Source: Stagonosporopsis chrysanthemi (taxonomy: Eukaryota; Ascomycota; Dothideomycetes; Pleosporales; Didymellaceae). From it: DNA of 64,000 bases. The stretch spans positions 82,472 through 146,471 of the forward strand of contig JAFISE010000079.1 in the NCBI GenBank assembly GCA_022560025.1, written 5' to 3'. The notes below the pieces were generated by a model. It searched no databases and had not been told where the DNA came from. It saw only the letters and a list, made by a program, of their open reading frames with translations. The translations under genes were made by a program, and so were the position numbers. Shown here one piece after another: positions 33,685 to 44,256 of the stretch; positions within the stretch are counted from its first letter, which is position 1; every line of letters starts with the position of its first letter.

Positions 33685-34788
33685 TCACAAGTGTGCCTTG
33701 TCTTTCTGCTCCGGCACCTGCGTGATCAGCTTCTCATTGTTGATTGCCGACGTCAGGTTCTCCAACACCAACAGCTCCATATCACGCTATGCAAGTCAGT
33801 CCACTGCTGTAGTCATGTTAGCCGGTTGCACTGACCTGTGTTTCGAACGTTGCTGTTCCGACGTGAGGAAGCAGTACCGCGTTCTCGCACTCTAGCAGCC
33901 CCGGGTGGATCTCGGGTTCGTCTTCAAATACGTCCAGCCCGGCTGTCCAGACCTTGCCGCTCTTCAGCGCGTCAACCAACGCCGCCTCATCGATCAGAGC
34001 TCCTCGCGCCGTGTTCACAATCACAATGCCGTCCTTCATCTGGTCGAACTCGGGCTTGCCGATGATGTGTTTCGTGCTTGGGTTGAGCGCTAGATTCAGA
34101 CTCAGCACGTCCGATGTCTTGAGCAGCTCCTCGAATGTGACGTAGGTCGCGCCGTGCTCCTCGTTCGGAGGCAGCTGTCTGCGATTGTGATATTGAATCT
34201 TCATGCCGAACGCTTTTGCGCGCGTCGCGACCGCCGAGCCGATGCCGCCCATGCCCAAGATTCCGAGTGTCTTGTTCTTGGGATCGTGACCGAGGGCAAA
34301 CTTGCCGCGCCATTTGCCTATACCACGTCAGTAAGCCATCGCCGGTGTCCACGATTGAACGACATGCCTTCTCTCAGTGCCGAGTATGATTGGTGGATGT
34401 TGCGGAGGGCGCCCAGCATCAGGAAGATTGCCACGTCCGCGGTGGCATCGTTGACCGCAATGGGGGTGCTGGACACCTGGATGCCCCTCTTGCTGCATGC
34501 GGCTACGTCGATGTTGTTGTATCCAGCTCCATTGTGGCAGACGAATTTCAAGCTCTTCGGTAGCACTTCCAGGAGCTCGTCGTTGAAGTCCCCAGTCAAT
34601 GGGTTCGAGTCGTTGCTGCGGTACAGGGCAAACACGCCATCGAACTCGCCAGCTTTGCACCGCTTTATGAAGTCTGCGCGATTGCCCTCAGGGTACACGT
34701 GGAGCTTCGAGGCAACTTGTGAGACGTCCTCCCACTCCTTCTGTGCGTGGGCGAGACGACCGATAAGGAGAGCTGCGCGTTCGGGCAT
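33685..34788 (-). CDS. D-isomer-specific 2-hydroxyacid dehydrogenase
   Basis: Exons 34368-34788, 33836-34317 and 33685-33786 give 334 aa, typical for glyoxylate/hydroxypyruvate reductase-like enzymes. The start is ATG 34788 (MPERAALLIG); the frame upstream begins only at TTG. Substrate-domain motifs are VCHNGAGYNNID and STPIAVNDATAD. The NAD(P) site is LGILGMGGIGSAVATRA. The catalytic parts are VNTARGALID, the Glu in DVFEDEPEI and the His in LLPHVGTAT. It reduces a 2-keto acid to the D-hydroxy acid. Intron 1 (34318-34367) appears to be a GC-AG intron, joining SALREG to KWRGKFALGHD exactly. Intron 2 is GTCAGT...GCATAG. Confidence 0.92.
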
Positions 34789-36924
34789 CGTGTCAGGGGT
34801 GTGTGGTGAAGTGGGCGAGGCGCTGGACGCAGGGAACAAAGTCTGAAGGGCAAGTAAGAGGTGGAGGTGCTCAAACTAATCGTCGCTACTGCGGCGCTTG
34901 TTGCGTCTTGAAGTCGCCGCAGCTGTTGTTTACCCGGCTTAGCTCGGACCGAGATGCCATCTGTGAAGCTCTACTGCAAGTTTCCAAACATAGTGGCTGT
35001 ACGCGATGATTTTGGAGTCCCCGTGAATTACAAGGAATCACTCATGGGTCTTTGCAAGCTAATTCTGTTGTTCGAGGACCTTTTATCTGTATCGCATGAT
35101 TGTGTTGCACAACCTCGCGGACTCGACTCGAACTGCCCCTCCAACACACGACGTCATCTAGGTACGGCCCTCGACAATTGCAACGAATGCAAATAAACCG
35201 CTGGTCATGTACAGTAAGTTTGAACTCAAAGATGGGTGCATACCTCTTTCCACACCCTCAAGATAAGGAGAATCGGCGTGTTTCTACCTCAAGCGAGGCT
35301 CCTCGGCATTTGAACCACATGCCGCAACTGCCGAGAGCACCCCTCCTCCGTTACCGACTGTACGTAAGAAGAGCCGCATCAGATGCAACGACCCCAGATT
35401 CGCGTGAACATCCATCAACCAAGGCCGGGAACCGTTCAGCTCGCTCGGGTATTGCGACCAGGCTATCAGGTTGTTGGGCAGCCAGACAGCTACTTGCCGT
35501 CGTCGCGCCCACCAGGCGAAATTTCACTCTCCCTCGGTTGACAATCGGCCACAAGGGACGTATGCCACCCTTCCGCGTCTCTTCGATGCTGTGTAGCCAG
35601 GCGATAATGACGACAAGGTCAGTACGCGTATGGGTTTCAAAGGCAATGCGACCTCGTCGTGCTCAAGTAGACGTGCTTGGCGGTCATATTTATTGGGGAG
35701 GAGAAGGAGACCGTCAGTGGTCCGTAGGCAGACCTATGAACTCAGGTCCATGGCTACGCTAGCTGTAGATGTTCGTCGTCGTTGCATTATAAGTACTCCC
35801 GAACCCTGCCAAGCGTGTCCATCTTCACCACCGTTTCGTCATCAGTCACCCAGCGCGCCGACACGGTCGTTGATCGTGACTGCTGGAACGGGCCAGACAT
35901 TCACGCTACCATTTCTCCAGGGCCTACACATGTACGTGAGAACTTCCAAGGGTTCGCCCCACTGTGCCAGCCCGCACGCCAGCACATGTGCAGATCCAGG
36001 CTAGAGAGTGGGCTACGGCGATCAGATTCAGCACGATCTGATACAATATGCATTCTGATATCACAGGGTGGCGGATCGTAGGCACTGCCACGATTGTATC
36101 TGCACGGTGTAACATTGTAGGCAGGCGATACTCGGGCCATCCCAGACCGCCCTTTACAAGCAGGAGGAGATGGGGTAATCAGCTGTCTTTCTGGCAAGAG
36201 TGAGGTTTGTGTTGATTCGCTGTACGGGCTTCGTTTCTACAATGCCATCGCCGACCACGTCAGAGACATGCAGCGCCTCCACTGTGGGGAAATAAGTGCA
36301 GCCAGCAACAGCGTTGCATTGTATGGTTGGGGGTTTGTACCAACGTGGTATCATGCAGCCAGATCTCTCGAAGACGTGGATAGATCGCGCTCGGCTGTTG
36401 CGGTAGAAGCGAGAAGGATGTGTAGTGGTGGTGTTGCCAGCGGCTGTCACGTTTCCAGTGGCGTTTGTTTGGCTGGTATCGCGAACAGGGATGTTGCCTG
36501 TGTGTGAGATATGGGTGTTGACTAGAAGGGAAGTATATCAGTACAGTAAAAGCAGACGGCCTGAGACGGCCATTTCCGCAGTTGTCGTATGGTTCTGACG
36601 TGTTCACGCGGGCGCTCGACGAACGGACGGGACGGGCGGAAAAAGGGAAAAGCAAAAAGAAAAAAGAAAAAGAGAAACCAAGCCAGGCTATCCTGTGAAG
36701 AAGCTGCCGAATCAATAGTTCCATCGTCGATGTCATGGTTGATGAATCAAAAGTGAAACCCACAACTGCTGCCCAGCGCCTCACGATGCGACCAACAGTC
36801 GAGCAGCCATTGCAGATCGCGAGCCCCTCGGCACGGCGCAGCAGTCTGAAAGCAGAACGCCAATAGCTCGGCCAGCCTCACTGGCAGCGATAGCCCTCAC
36901 GTAGACACCCAGGATAGCCCTGCG

Positions 36925-36956
36925 CAAACCAACCCAAACCAAACCAAACCAAACCA
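36925..36956. repeat. AAACC pentanucleotide repeat
   Basis: About six copies of AAACC with one variant, in non-coding sequence. Confidence 0.7.
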
Positions 36957-37230
36957 CGCACCTCAGACCACTGCCTGTCCACTTTTCCTTCCAGAAGTCG
37001 CGGAGCTGAGGGCGGGCCGAATGGGGGTGGTGTTGGGCGCGAGGATGATCCCGGCCCAATTGCGCCTTGGGCTGCGCGCAGAGAAGGGGGAGTTTGGGAC
37101 GATGGGCGGGTGGTGGGGCGGGCGAGGGGAGGATGCTGGGGTGGGCTGGTGGCGAGGGAAAGGGGAGGGGAGGAGAGGGGGTGGTAGGGGCTGGTGGTGG
37201 TGATGGTGGTGATGGTGGTGAGGTTGGCCG

Positions 37231-37250
37231 GTGTGTGTGTGTGTGTGTGT
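37231..37250. repeat. (GT)10 microsatellite
   Basis: Ten perfect GT units, preceded by GATGGTGGT repeats at 37197-37222. Confidence 0.85.
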
Positions 37251-38208
37251 ATGCATGCAGTCGAAGATACAACACGCACCGGTAGTATGTAGTGTATTAG
37301 TGTACTGTGCATGTAGGAGGCGTCTGCACGACTCGGCACGCGCAGCGCCCGCCGCCGCCGACTCGAGCTGTCAGTGGCGCGCGTGCACGGCAGCCAAAAG
37401 AAGGGTTCAGCCGGCCCACGGGCCACCGGCGATGTCATACTTGCTGATCTCGCCTGTCATGCTCCACGCCGTTGGAAATGCAGGCGACGGACGACTGGCC
37501 TGGCGACGCAGGCGGCGGACGGGCTAGGGGCGCGCCCACGGCGGCAGCCTCACACCGCACAGCGTCTCCGCAGGCCGTCACGCATGCTCCTCTCCTCTGT
37601 AGTGTACTGTGCAGACCACCCCGTCACACGCTCTGCGTCTGCCCGCCCTTGACAACTCACCGAGAACCTGTTCTGCGGCTGCCCGTGGCCCCACCCCGCT
37701 GCCTGCTCCCACCCGTCCTGTCGACGTCGCCCATCCGTGCCCCGCCTCATTTGGCCCGTTTCGCAGCCAGTCTGCCCGCCGTTGCCCAGCGCCCCCAGGC
37801 TGTCCCTGCTTGCGCCGCCGTCCAACACCACGCCCGCCCCTGGAGCGTCTGCTCCCGGCCGCGAACAGGGCAGTTGGGCCGCCGGCCTCTTGCGCGCGCA
37901 GCCCCCCGGCCGCCGCCCATATACCGGCAGCAGGTACGTCGTCGCCCGGCACTGCGGTGTCTGGCCGTCTCGCTTTCGTCTCGTCTCGCTCGCGTCTGCA
38001 GTGCTCTCCAGCTGACAGCATGTTGGGCAGCGCCGTCCTCGCCTCGGCCCTCCCGTCGCCCTCGCACTCGACCAAGCCGGCCGCAGGCACGCGACGCAGC
38101 ACTTATACCGCCTGCACCCCCGCGCTGCCGCCACGCCGCAACTCGCTGAGCACCGCGCCCGCCGTCCAGACGGCCCTGCAGGTCAAGAGCGTCACCCTCT
38201 CCGGCGGC

Positions 38209-41200
38209 ATGGAGTCGCGCTACCACCGCTCGTCGTCGCCGCGGCGCGCCTTCCACCCCGCCCGCGCCTCGACGGGCACCTTCGCCGACCCCTATGCCTC
38301 GACCTACGACTACGCCGGCTACCGCCCCAGCTCCCCGCGCGCGAGCGCCGACCGCCTGTCCGCCTCGGCCCACCACCACTCCGCCTCGTCATACGGCAGC
38401 TATGCTCCGAGCAGCACTGCCGCCGCCGCCGCCGCCGCCGCCGCCGTATCCGCCTCGACCGCGGCCTCGCGCACCAGCGGCCTCAAGTACGACGCCGGCT
38501 ACGGCCTCTCGACGCGCCCGCGCCGCAACACCGACGACCGCATGAGCCGCCCGAACGTGGCCTCGCTGACCTCGCTGCCCCTCCGTACGCCCTTCTCGCA
38601 GGACCACCGCCCCTCGAGTCCCCTGGCCCCGCCCCGCAGCGCCCACGGCCACGGCCACGGCCACGGCCACGGCGACACGTACATTTCCCACGGCTCCTCG
38701 CGCCAAGACAGCGGCGGCTCGACCTCGAGCCACAAGAAGATCTACAGCGTCGACAGCAGCCACACGGCCAAGCTGGTCGCCGAGACCGACACCATCGAGT
38801 CCCCACGCCACCGCGACAGTGGCTACGGAGCCGTCACCAGCGGCCGCAGCAGCTACCACCCGAGCAGCGCCACCAGCAGCGCCAGCAAGCCTGCAACCCG
38901 CCACGCCGACCTCGGCGACAACGGCTACTCGTACACGGACGCCGCTGGCATGTACCGCGACACCGAGCCCGCCTGGCGCCGGCCCCGTGCAGGCAGCGTC
39001 GAGCGCGGCTCCCGCCCCAGCAGCATGATCGTCGACCGCCCGCCCCGCACCTCGACGCGCGAGCTGGGTCCTCCTCCCTCGACCCGTGGCTTTGATAAGA
39101 TCAACAGCGGCTACCCCCGCCCGGCCAGGTCCAACTCGATTGAGCGGCGTGAGAGGTACCAGGATCCGTACGCGTCCGACTCGGCACCGCACCGCTCGTC
39201 CTCGACTCGCCACGCACCGGCTGTCCACCAGGAGCCGCACCGAGACGTCCGGCGAGCAGACACGTACGACGAGTACGGGCGGGGCCGTGAGGCCGACACC
39301 AAGCGCCACAACACATACGACCGTAGCTTTGAGGACCGCGACGTAGCCTCGCGTGGGTTTGGGATTGCAACAGGCAACCCTGCCCCCGCTCAGGACTCGT
39401 ATGCACATGACCGACAGCCTGCTTACCCTGCCTACGAGCCGCAACGGGCACCGCAGGTCGAGCACACGCCTTCGACCTACCACCCAGACCGTGGTGCCGA
39501 TCCTCGCATGCCTGAGCCCCGCCGGACTTACGAATCCTATGACCAGCCTCGCTCTGACCGCTCCCGTGCCGAACCCACACGCGAACCTAACCGAGACAGC
39601 CGTGCGATTCCCGTCGTGACTGGTGCCCTGGCTGGCATGTCTGCCGCTGCCGGCATTGCTGCTGTGCATGGCAAGGCTAAAGAGAGGGAGCGGGAGGAGC
39701 GTGAATCATCTGAGGAGCGCGAACGGCAGAAGCGGAGGGAGTACGACGAGCGAGACAGGCGAGACGACCGCTACGACGACCGACGAGACGACCGACGAGA
39801 CGACCGACGCAGCAACAGACTGCCTGAGGAGCGCCGTGAGCCTGAACGCCGTGAGCCTGAACGCCGTGTGCCTGAGGAGCGCCGTGAGCCTGAACGCCGT
39901 GAGCCTGAACGCCGTGAGCCTGAACGCCGCGAGCCTGAACGCCGCGAGCCTGAACGCCGCGAGCCTGAACGCCGCGAAGCCCTGCCTGCTCCACCTCCGC
40001 CGCCCCAGCAGCCGCTGGCGCCTGTCGCCGCCGCGCCTGCATACGCGTATGCTAGTGCTTCAGAGCCCGAGCGACCTATTTCTCGCGACCGTCCGTACCC
40101 CAACGAGGAGAATCCGCCACCGAAGCCTCCCCGCAAAACTTCTCCCGAGGGCAGTGAAGTCGAGAGGCCCCGCCACTATGCTGAGCGCGAACCGGACCGC
40201 AGCCGTAAGGAGCCTGCGCCTGCGGCCGTCGACCCGGATGAAGATTACCGCCGCCGTCTTGCGCAGGCGGAAAAGGAGGCTGAGCAGAGCCGCCGTGCTG
40301 CTGCGGATCGCCAGGATAGCGACTCAGATGGCGGGCGTGACCGCCGACGACGTCGCGACCGGGCAGACCGCGAGCGTTCAAGGTCGAGGTCCCGCGGCAG
40401 AGAGGACCGTCGCGAGCGCTCCCCTGCATCCCAGTCCCGGGCTCTCTCCCGCGGCCGCGATCTGGTTGAGGAGCCAGAATCCATCGACAAGCTGAACCCC
40501 GACGCCCCTGGAAAGAGCGTGCAGATCGTCGTCCCTCGCAAGGACCAGTCGCCCCCCCTCAAGGGCATCCTGCGCAAGCCCACCGCCAAGTTCCCCGAGG
40601 ACCCCGAGCCCATCCGTGAAGGCGTCGCCCCGCACAAGGACGCCGTGAAGGGCAAGGACATTCCAATCGGCGCACGCTGGACCCGCATCGACCGCAAGCT
40701 CGTCAACCCGGAGGCACTTGAACGCGCCAAGGAGCGGTTTGAGGAGCGCATGGACTGCGTCATCGTGCTGAGGGTGTTGACGAAGGAGGAAATCCAGAAA
40801 CTCGCGGACAAGACCAAGCAGATCCGTGAGGAGCGGGGTGCGTTTTAATCATATATATTTCTATTTGCGGATTGGGTCTGACTCGAAGCAGAAGAAGAGT
40901 ACGAGCGCGAGCGTCGCGACCGCGACCGCAGCCGCCACCGCAGCCGCAGAGACGACGAGGACTCCCGCGATCGCGATCACGACTACGACCGTGATTATGA
41001 CCGCGACCACGACCGCGACGCCCCCCGCCGCCGTCGCCGCGACGACGAAGCCGACCACGACGACCTCCGCAGCGAGCGTGACCGCGAGCGCGACCGCCCC
41101 AAGATGCTGGAACCCGCTAGGTGATTAGACGATGCGCCCAGACATCACTGATCACCTCATCTCGCCCTTTGAGCACGGACAGTCTGCTCATCGCTTCGTT

Positions 41201-41490
41201 GTAGGGACACGCCCGATGCCTCGCCACCCCACAGCAGACATGCCAGAGCTGCACTCCAAGCCGCGCAGAGACACCGCCGCAGAGCCGCCAGAGACGAGCT
41301 GTACGGACAGGATGCCATGTGCGATGGTGCGGATGAGAGGCGCGACGGGCGGTCGAGCCAGCCGGAGCACCATACGCCGAGGCCCCACAAGCATGTGCAC
41401 AGGCGCCGCGTGGGCTCGGATGAGACGCATGGCCGTCCTGCTGAGCGGAAGGGGATGAGCGCTGTGCGGAAGGTGTTGGCGTGGTTGTAG
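38209..41490 (+). CDS. DUF8035-like, RD/RE-rich repeat protein
   Basis: Three exons by frame continuity: 38209-40837, 40892-41120 and 41205-41490, giving 1047 aa. Start ATG 38209 (MESRYHRSSSPRR) is preferred; ATG 38020 in the same frame is an alternative adding 63 residues. Low-complexity regions are poly-Ala (38419-38446), HGHGHGHGHG, DRRDD and the REPER repeats. The conserved block (about residues 770-875) is LKGILRKPTAKFPEDPEPI, then GARWTRIDRKLVNPEALE and DCVIVLRVLTKEEIQKLADK, which resembles the fungal DUF8035 domain. Exons 2 and 3 encode an Asp/Arg-rich RERRDRDRSRHRSR tail and end RKVLAWL. It is probably a disordered scaffold, perhaps RNA-linked; function unknown. Confidence 0.82.
39829..39980 (+). 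repeat. 15-bp coding minisatellite (REPER)
   Basis: About ten units of CGTGAGCCTGAACGC, with variants coding VPEER, inside the DUF8035 gene. The last four units share a CGC for CGT change, which suggests recent unit duplication. Confidence 0.9.
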
Positions 41491-41582
41491 AGGTGGAGAG
41501 GCGGAGAGTCGGAAGGGTGGACAAGAACAAGGACAATGAAAAGGCGGAGTACATGTATATTATCCGATGCTGTATACCTAAA

Positions 41583-41660
41583 AGTAAAACAGAGTAAAAC
41601 AGAGTAAAACAGAGTAAAGCAGAGCAAAGCAAAGCAAAGCAAAGCAAGCAGAGTAAAACA
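41583..41660. repeat. AGAGTAAAAC decamer / AAAGC pentamer repeat
   Basis: About four copies of a 10-bp unit grade into five to six copies of CAAAG/AAAGC, then one further AGAGTAAAAC. It lies just past the DUF8035 gene end. Confidence 0.8.
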
Positions 41661-42175
41661 AGTAAATCAAACCACATCAGATCAGACCAGACCAAAATGC
41701 AAACAACTTGTTACTACCATTGCAATTTTATCTACACCTACACTGTCTACCTACTACAGCCCCTTACCTCTCATGCTAGAGCACCTACCACCTTCTCGTC
41801 TCGCCCGCCATCCTCCTCCTCCTCTCGACATCCCTATTAGATCTATCGTCGTACAATTAGCAAACGGGCCTCTGGTGGTCGTTGGTACAGAAAAACGGTT
41901 TTCCACGCTGCAGAAAACCAACAAATTGGTAGATAGAGTGTGTTGGAACCATATACTCTTATTAATATATGTACAGATAATAGGAAGGGGTCTATGTAGT
42001 AAAGTGTAATAGGACGTGGGGATGCTAACGCCCTAATCTGCCTATCAGATCCCCCAGACTATGAAAGTATGTAGGAAGGTGCAGTACGGCATGTCTGTTC
42101 GTTTGCCAAAACGTGGCGATTGAGTGCGCTGAAATCATCATGTACTGTATGTACTCTTACCATGTATGAGCGCAT

Positions 42176-42206
42176 GGTGGGTGGGTGGTGGTGGTGGTGG
42201 TGGTGG
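42176..42206. repeat. GGT/GGTG tract
   Basis: A run of GGTGGGTGGGTGG followed by six to seven GGT units, non-coding. Confidence 0.75.
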
Positions 42207-42714
42207 ATAATAGCCAATCAGATCCCACGATTAATGTATTGTAGTACTCCCGATCGCCGCCCTGACGATCACCCGCGCAAGCCCTCCTCACGCGTTTCTT
42301 TAGCGCTACACACGCCCCAACGTCGCTTGCTGCAGGCCCGTTCGCCTACTCCGTGGTATGTGTGTTTCGAGGCGAACCACGCGCGGACCGCTCGGCACGC
42401 GTGGCGCAGCTTACGCGCACAAGTATGAGCGGGTTGGGCGAGTCGTGACGTCATCATGAAGGTGTGAGGTGCTCGATGGAGTGGGTTTTTGGCTGGTTGC
42501 GGGGGCAGGGCGTGGGACAGACGTGTAAGAGGGTGCTAGCGAGGGTGCCGCAGAGGGAGAGCTGTTTGTTTACAATTTGTGGTCTTTACTTGTTCATTCA
42601 GTCAGTTATTTTCAGTCAGGAAAAAGAGGCAGGGTGTTGAACGACAGCACAAGACGCGACGGCGACTGTTTACAACCCCCAGGAGCTTTACTTTACTCAC
42701 ACGCGCTGCTCGCG

Positions 42715-43620
42715 ATGACGGATAAGATCTGGTATGCTGAGGGCATTGCGCCGGACCGCCACGACTCTCCTGTCAATGGCAACGGCAACGGACATGTCAC
42801 CAATGGTGTTGGGAATGGCGACTACGACTTCGACGCCAGCGACGTCCGCGCCGTGAACCACGTCCCCATCACGCGCCTCCAGCGCCCGTGGGTGAACCCC
42901 AAGAACTCGCCTCTCAAGGACCCAGGTACCACTTCCCTCCCATTTGCAATCAACAACTACGTATAACTAACCGCCCTTCCCCCCCCAGGCCTCGCCCGCG
43001 CCAACATCGCCGCCACGCACTCGCACCCAAACGGCACAACCGAAGACTCATGGGCGCAGAAGCACCGGCACCAAACTGTGCTGCAGCAACACTGCGAGTA
43101 CTTCGACCGCGACCGCGACGGCATCCTCTGGCCCTCCGACACCTTCGTGGGCTTCCACAACCTAGGCTTCGGCTTCTTCCTCTCACTGCTGGCCCTGGTC
43201 ATCATCCACATCAACTTCTCGTACCCAACCTCCTCGTCCTGGCTCCCGGACCCGCTCTTCCGCATCAACCTGCGCAACATCGACCGCACCAAGCACGGCT
43301 CCGACTCGGACACGTACGACTCGCAGGGCCGCTTCCGGCCGCAGCAGTTCGAGGACATATTCGCCAAATACGCCGACGGCGCCGACTATCTGACTATCTG
43401 GACGCTGTTTGCGCAGATCAAGGGCCAGCGTAATGTCAGCGATCCGATTGGATGGGGTGGTGCGTGTTTTGAGTGGCTGGCTACGTATTTGATGTTGTGG
43501 CCGCAGGATGGGAAGATGAGGAAGGAGGATATCAGGAGGGTGTATGATGGGAGTATTTTTCATGGGTGGGCGAGGGATGTCGAGAGGAAGAGGAGGACGG
43601 GCGAGATGAGGAGGTGGTAA
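42715..43620 (+). CDS. Caleosin
   Basis: Exons 42715-42925 and 42989-43620 give 280 aa. The intron is GTACCA...CCCCAG. The caleosin marks are an EF-hand (YFDRDRDGILWPSD, near residue 107), a hydrophobic segment (GFGFFLSLLALVIIHINFSYP) and the C-terminal part with WTLFAQIKGQRN and GGACFEWLATYLMLWP. Caleosins are calcium- and heme-binding proteins of lipid droplets, many with peroxygenase activity on unsaturated fatty acids. The proline knot here is PTSSSWLPDPLF. The N-terminal 70 residues include an Asn/Gly run (NGNGNGHVTNGVGNG) that is not part of the conserved domain. Membrane topology and activity are inferred from the family. Confidence 0.92.
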
Positions 43621-44256
43621 GTGCTCTGGCATGAGAGGTAAGGCGCTATAGAGAGAGAGATGGGGCGGGCGTAGGTAAGGGGAGGAAATAGTAATATGTT
43701 TTTTGCAAGCTGTCTGCTTATTTTTGCCGTGCGTACCTCACAAGTTTAGGCCTTGCACCCTGACTCGAAGTTCTGGTATCACATTACGGCCCATCAGGAT
43801 GAACTAGGGCGCGTTTTCAACAGAACGCAGTCCGTAACGTAAGTTGCGTAACACTCGCTGTAACTATGCTACAGCTCAAAAGCTAACTACGCCTGTACCT
43901 GCTACGTTGTAATGTTGCAGATAGGGTATAGCTCGCAGTTTTCTATTTAGGTAAAGCTGCTACCTAAAACGCTAATCTGGGTGAATTGACGCTCAAGGAG
44001 GCATCGAAAACATCAACAACTCACCTCTATCCAGGCCTTGAATGTGGTGCAGGTTCACGATTAATAGCTATTGGTGGAAAGAGCGAACAGGATGCAGATG
44101 GTAGGTCACATCCTGCACCTTCATGCAGCTTATGCTTGTTCGATTGGCTGCGTACCGCCTCAAAGCACATTGCGGAGTATATGAACAGGCCCTGTCCCCG
44201 CCCCATCTCCAGCCTTGTGACATCCATACTCTCGGATTCCTTGACTTGCACGCGCC
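43621..44256. other. Spacer
   Basis: 3' flank of caleosin, an AT-rich middle (43700-43980) and the promoter of the next gene. No coding or RNA signal seen. Confidence 0.4.

Larger units (their letters stand above)
34789..38208. other. 3.4-kb stretch without a convincing gene
   Basis: Many overlapping frames exist (for example 35100-35762, 36260-36784 minus, 36781-37438 minus), but none has family motifs and most lack ATG starts or are low complexity. From 37000 on it is very GC-rich. It contains an AAACC pentamer repeat (36925-36956), G-rich tracts (37080-37230) and a (GT)10 run. GCAGCAGGTACGT near 37930 and CTGCAG near 38000 could bound an intron in the leader of the DUF8035 gene. Confidence 0.45.
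41491..42714. other. Spacer with simple repeats and caleosin promoter
   Basis: 3' flank of the DUF8035 gene, then tandem repeats (listed separately), AT-rich sequence around 41930-42010, a GGT tract and the caleosin upstream region. A frame at 41773-42009 is not supported. Confidence 0.45.

Noticed and set aside
35100..35762. 220-codon plus-strand frame
   Set aside because: No credible ATG start, random composition, no family signal.
36260..37438. Several minus-strand frames in the CT/GA-rich region
   Set aside because: Pro/His/Ser translations of simple sequence; no ATG context or motif support.
37609..38208. 200-codon N-terminal extension of the DUF8035-like gene
   Set aside because: The frame starts with GTG and is a Pro/Ala/Arg-rich translation of GC-rich leader sequence; a possible leader intron lies within it.
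38389..39669. 426-codon frame antisense to the DUF8035-like gene
   Set aside because: Arises from the GC-rich, stop-poor coding strand; low-complexity Val/Ala/Arg product.
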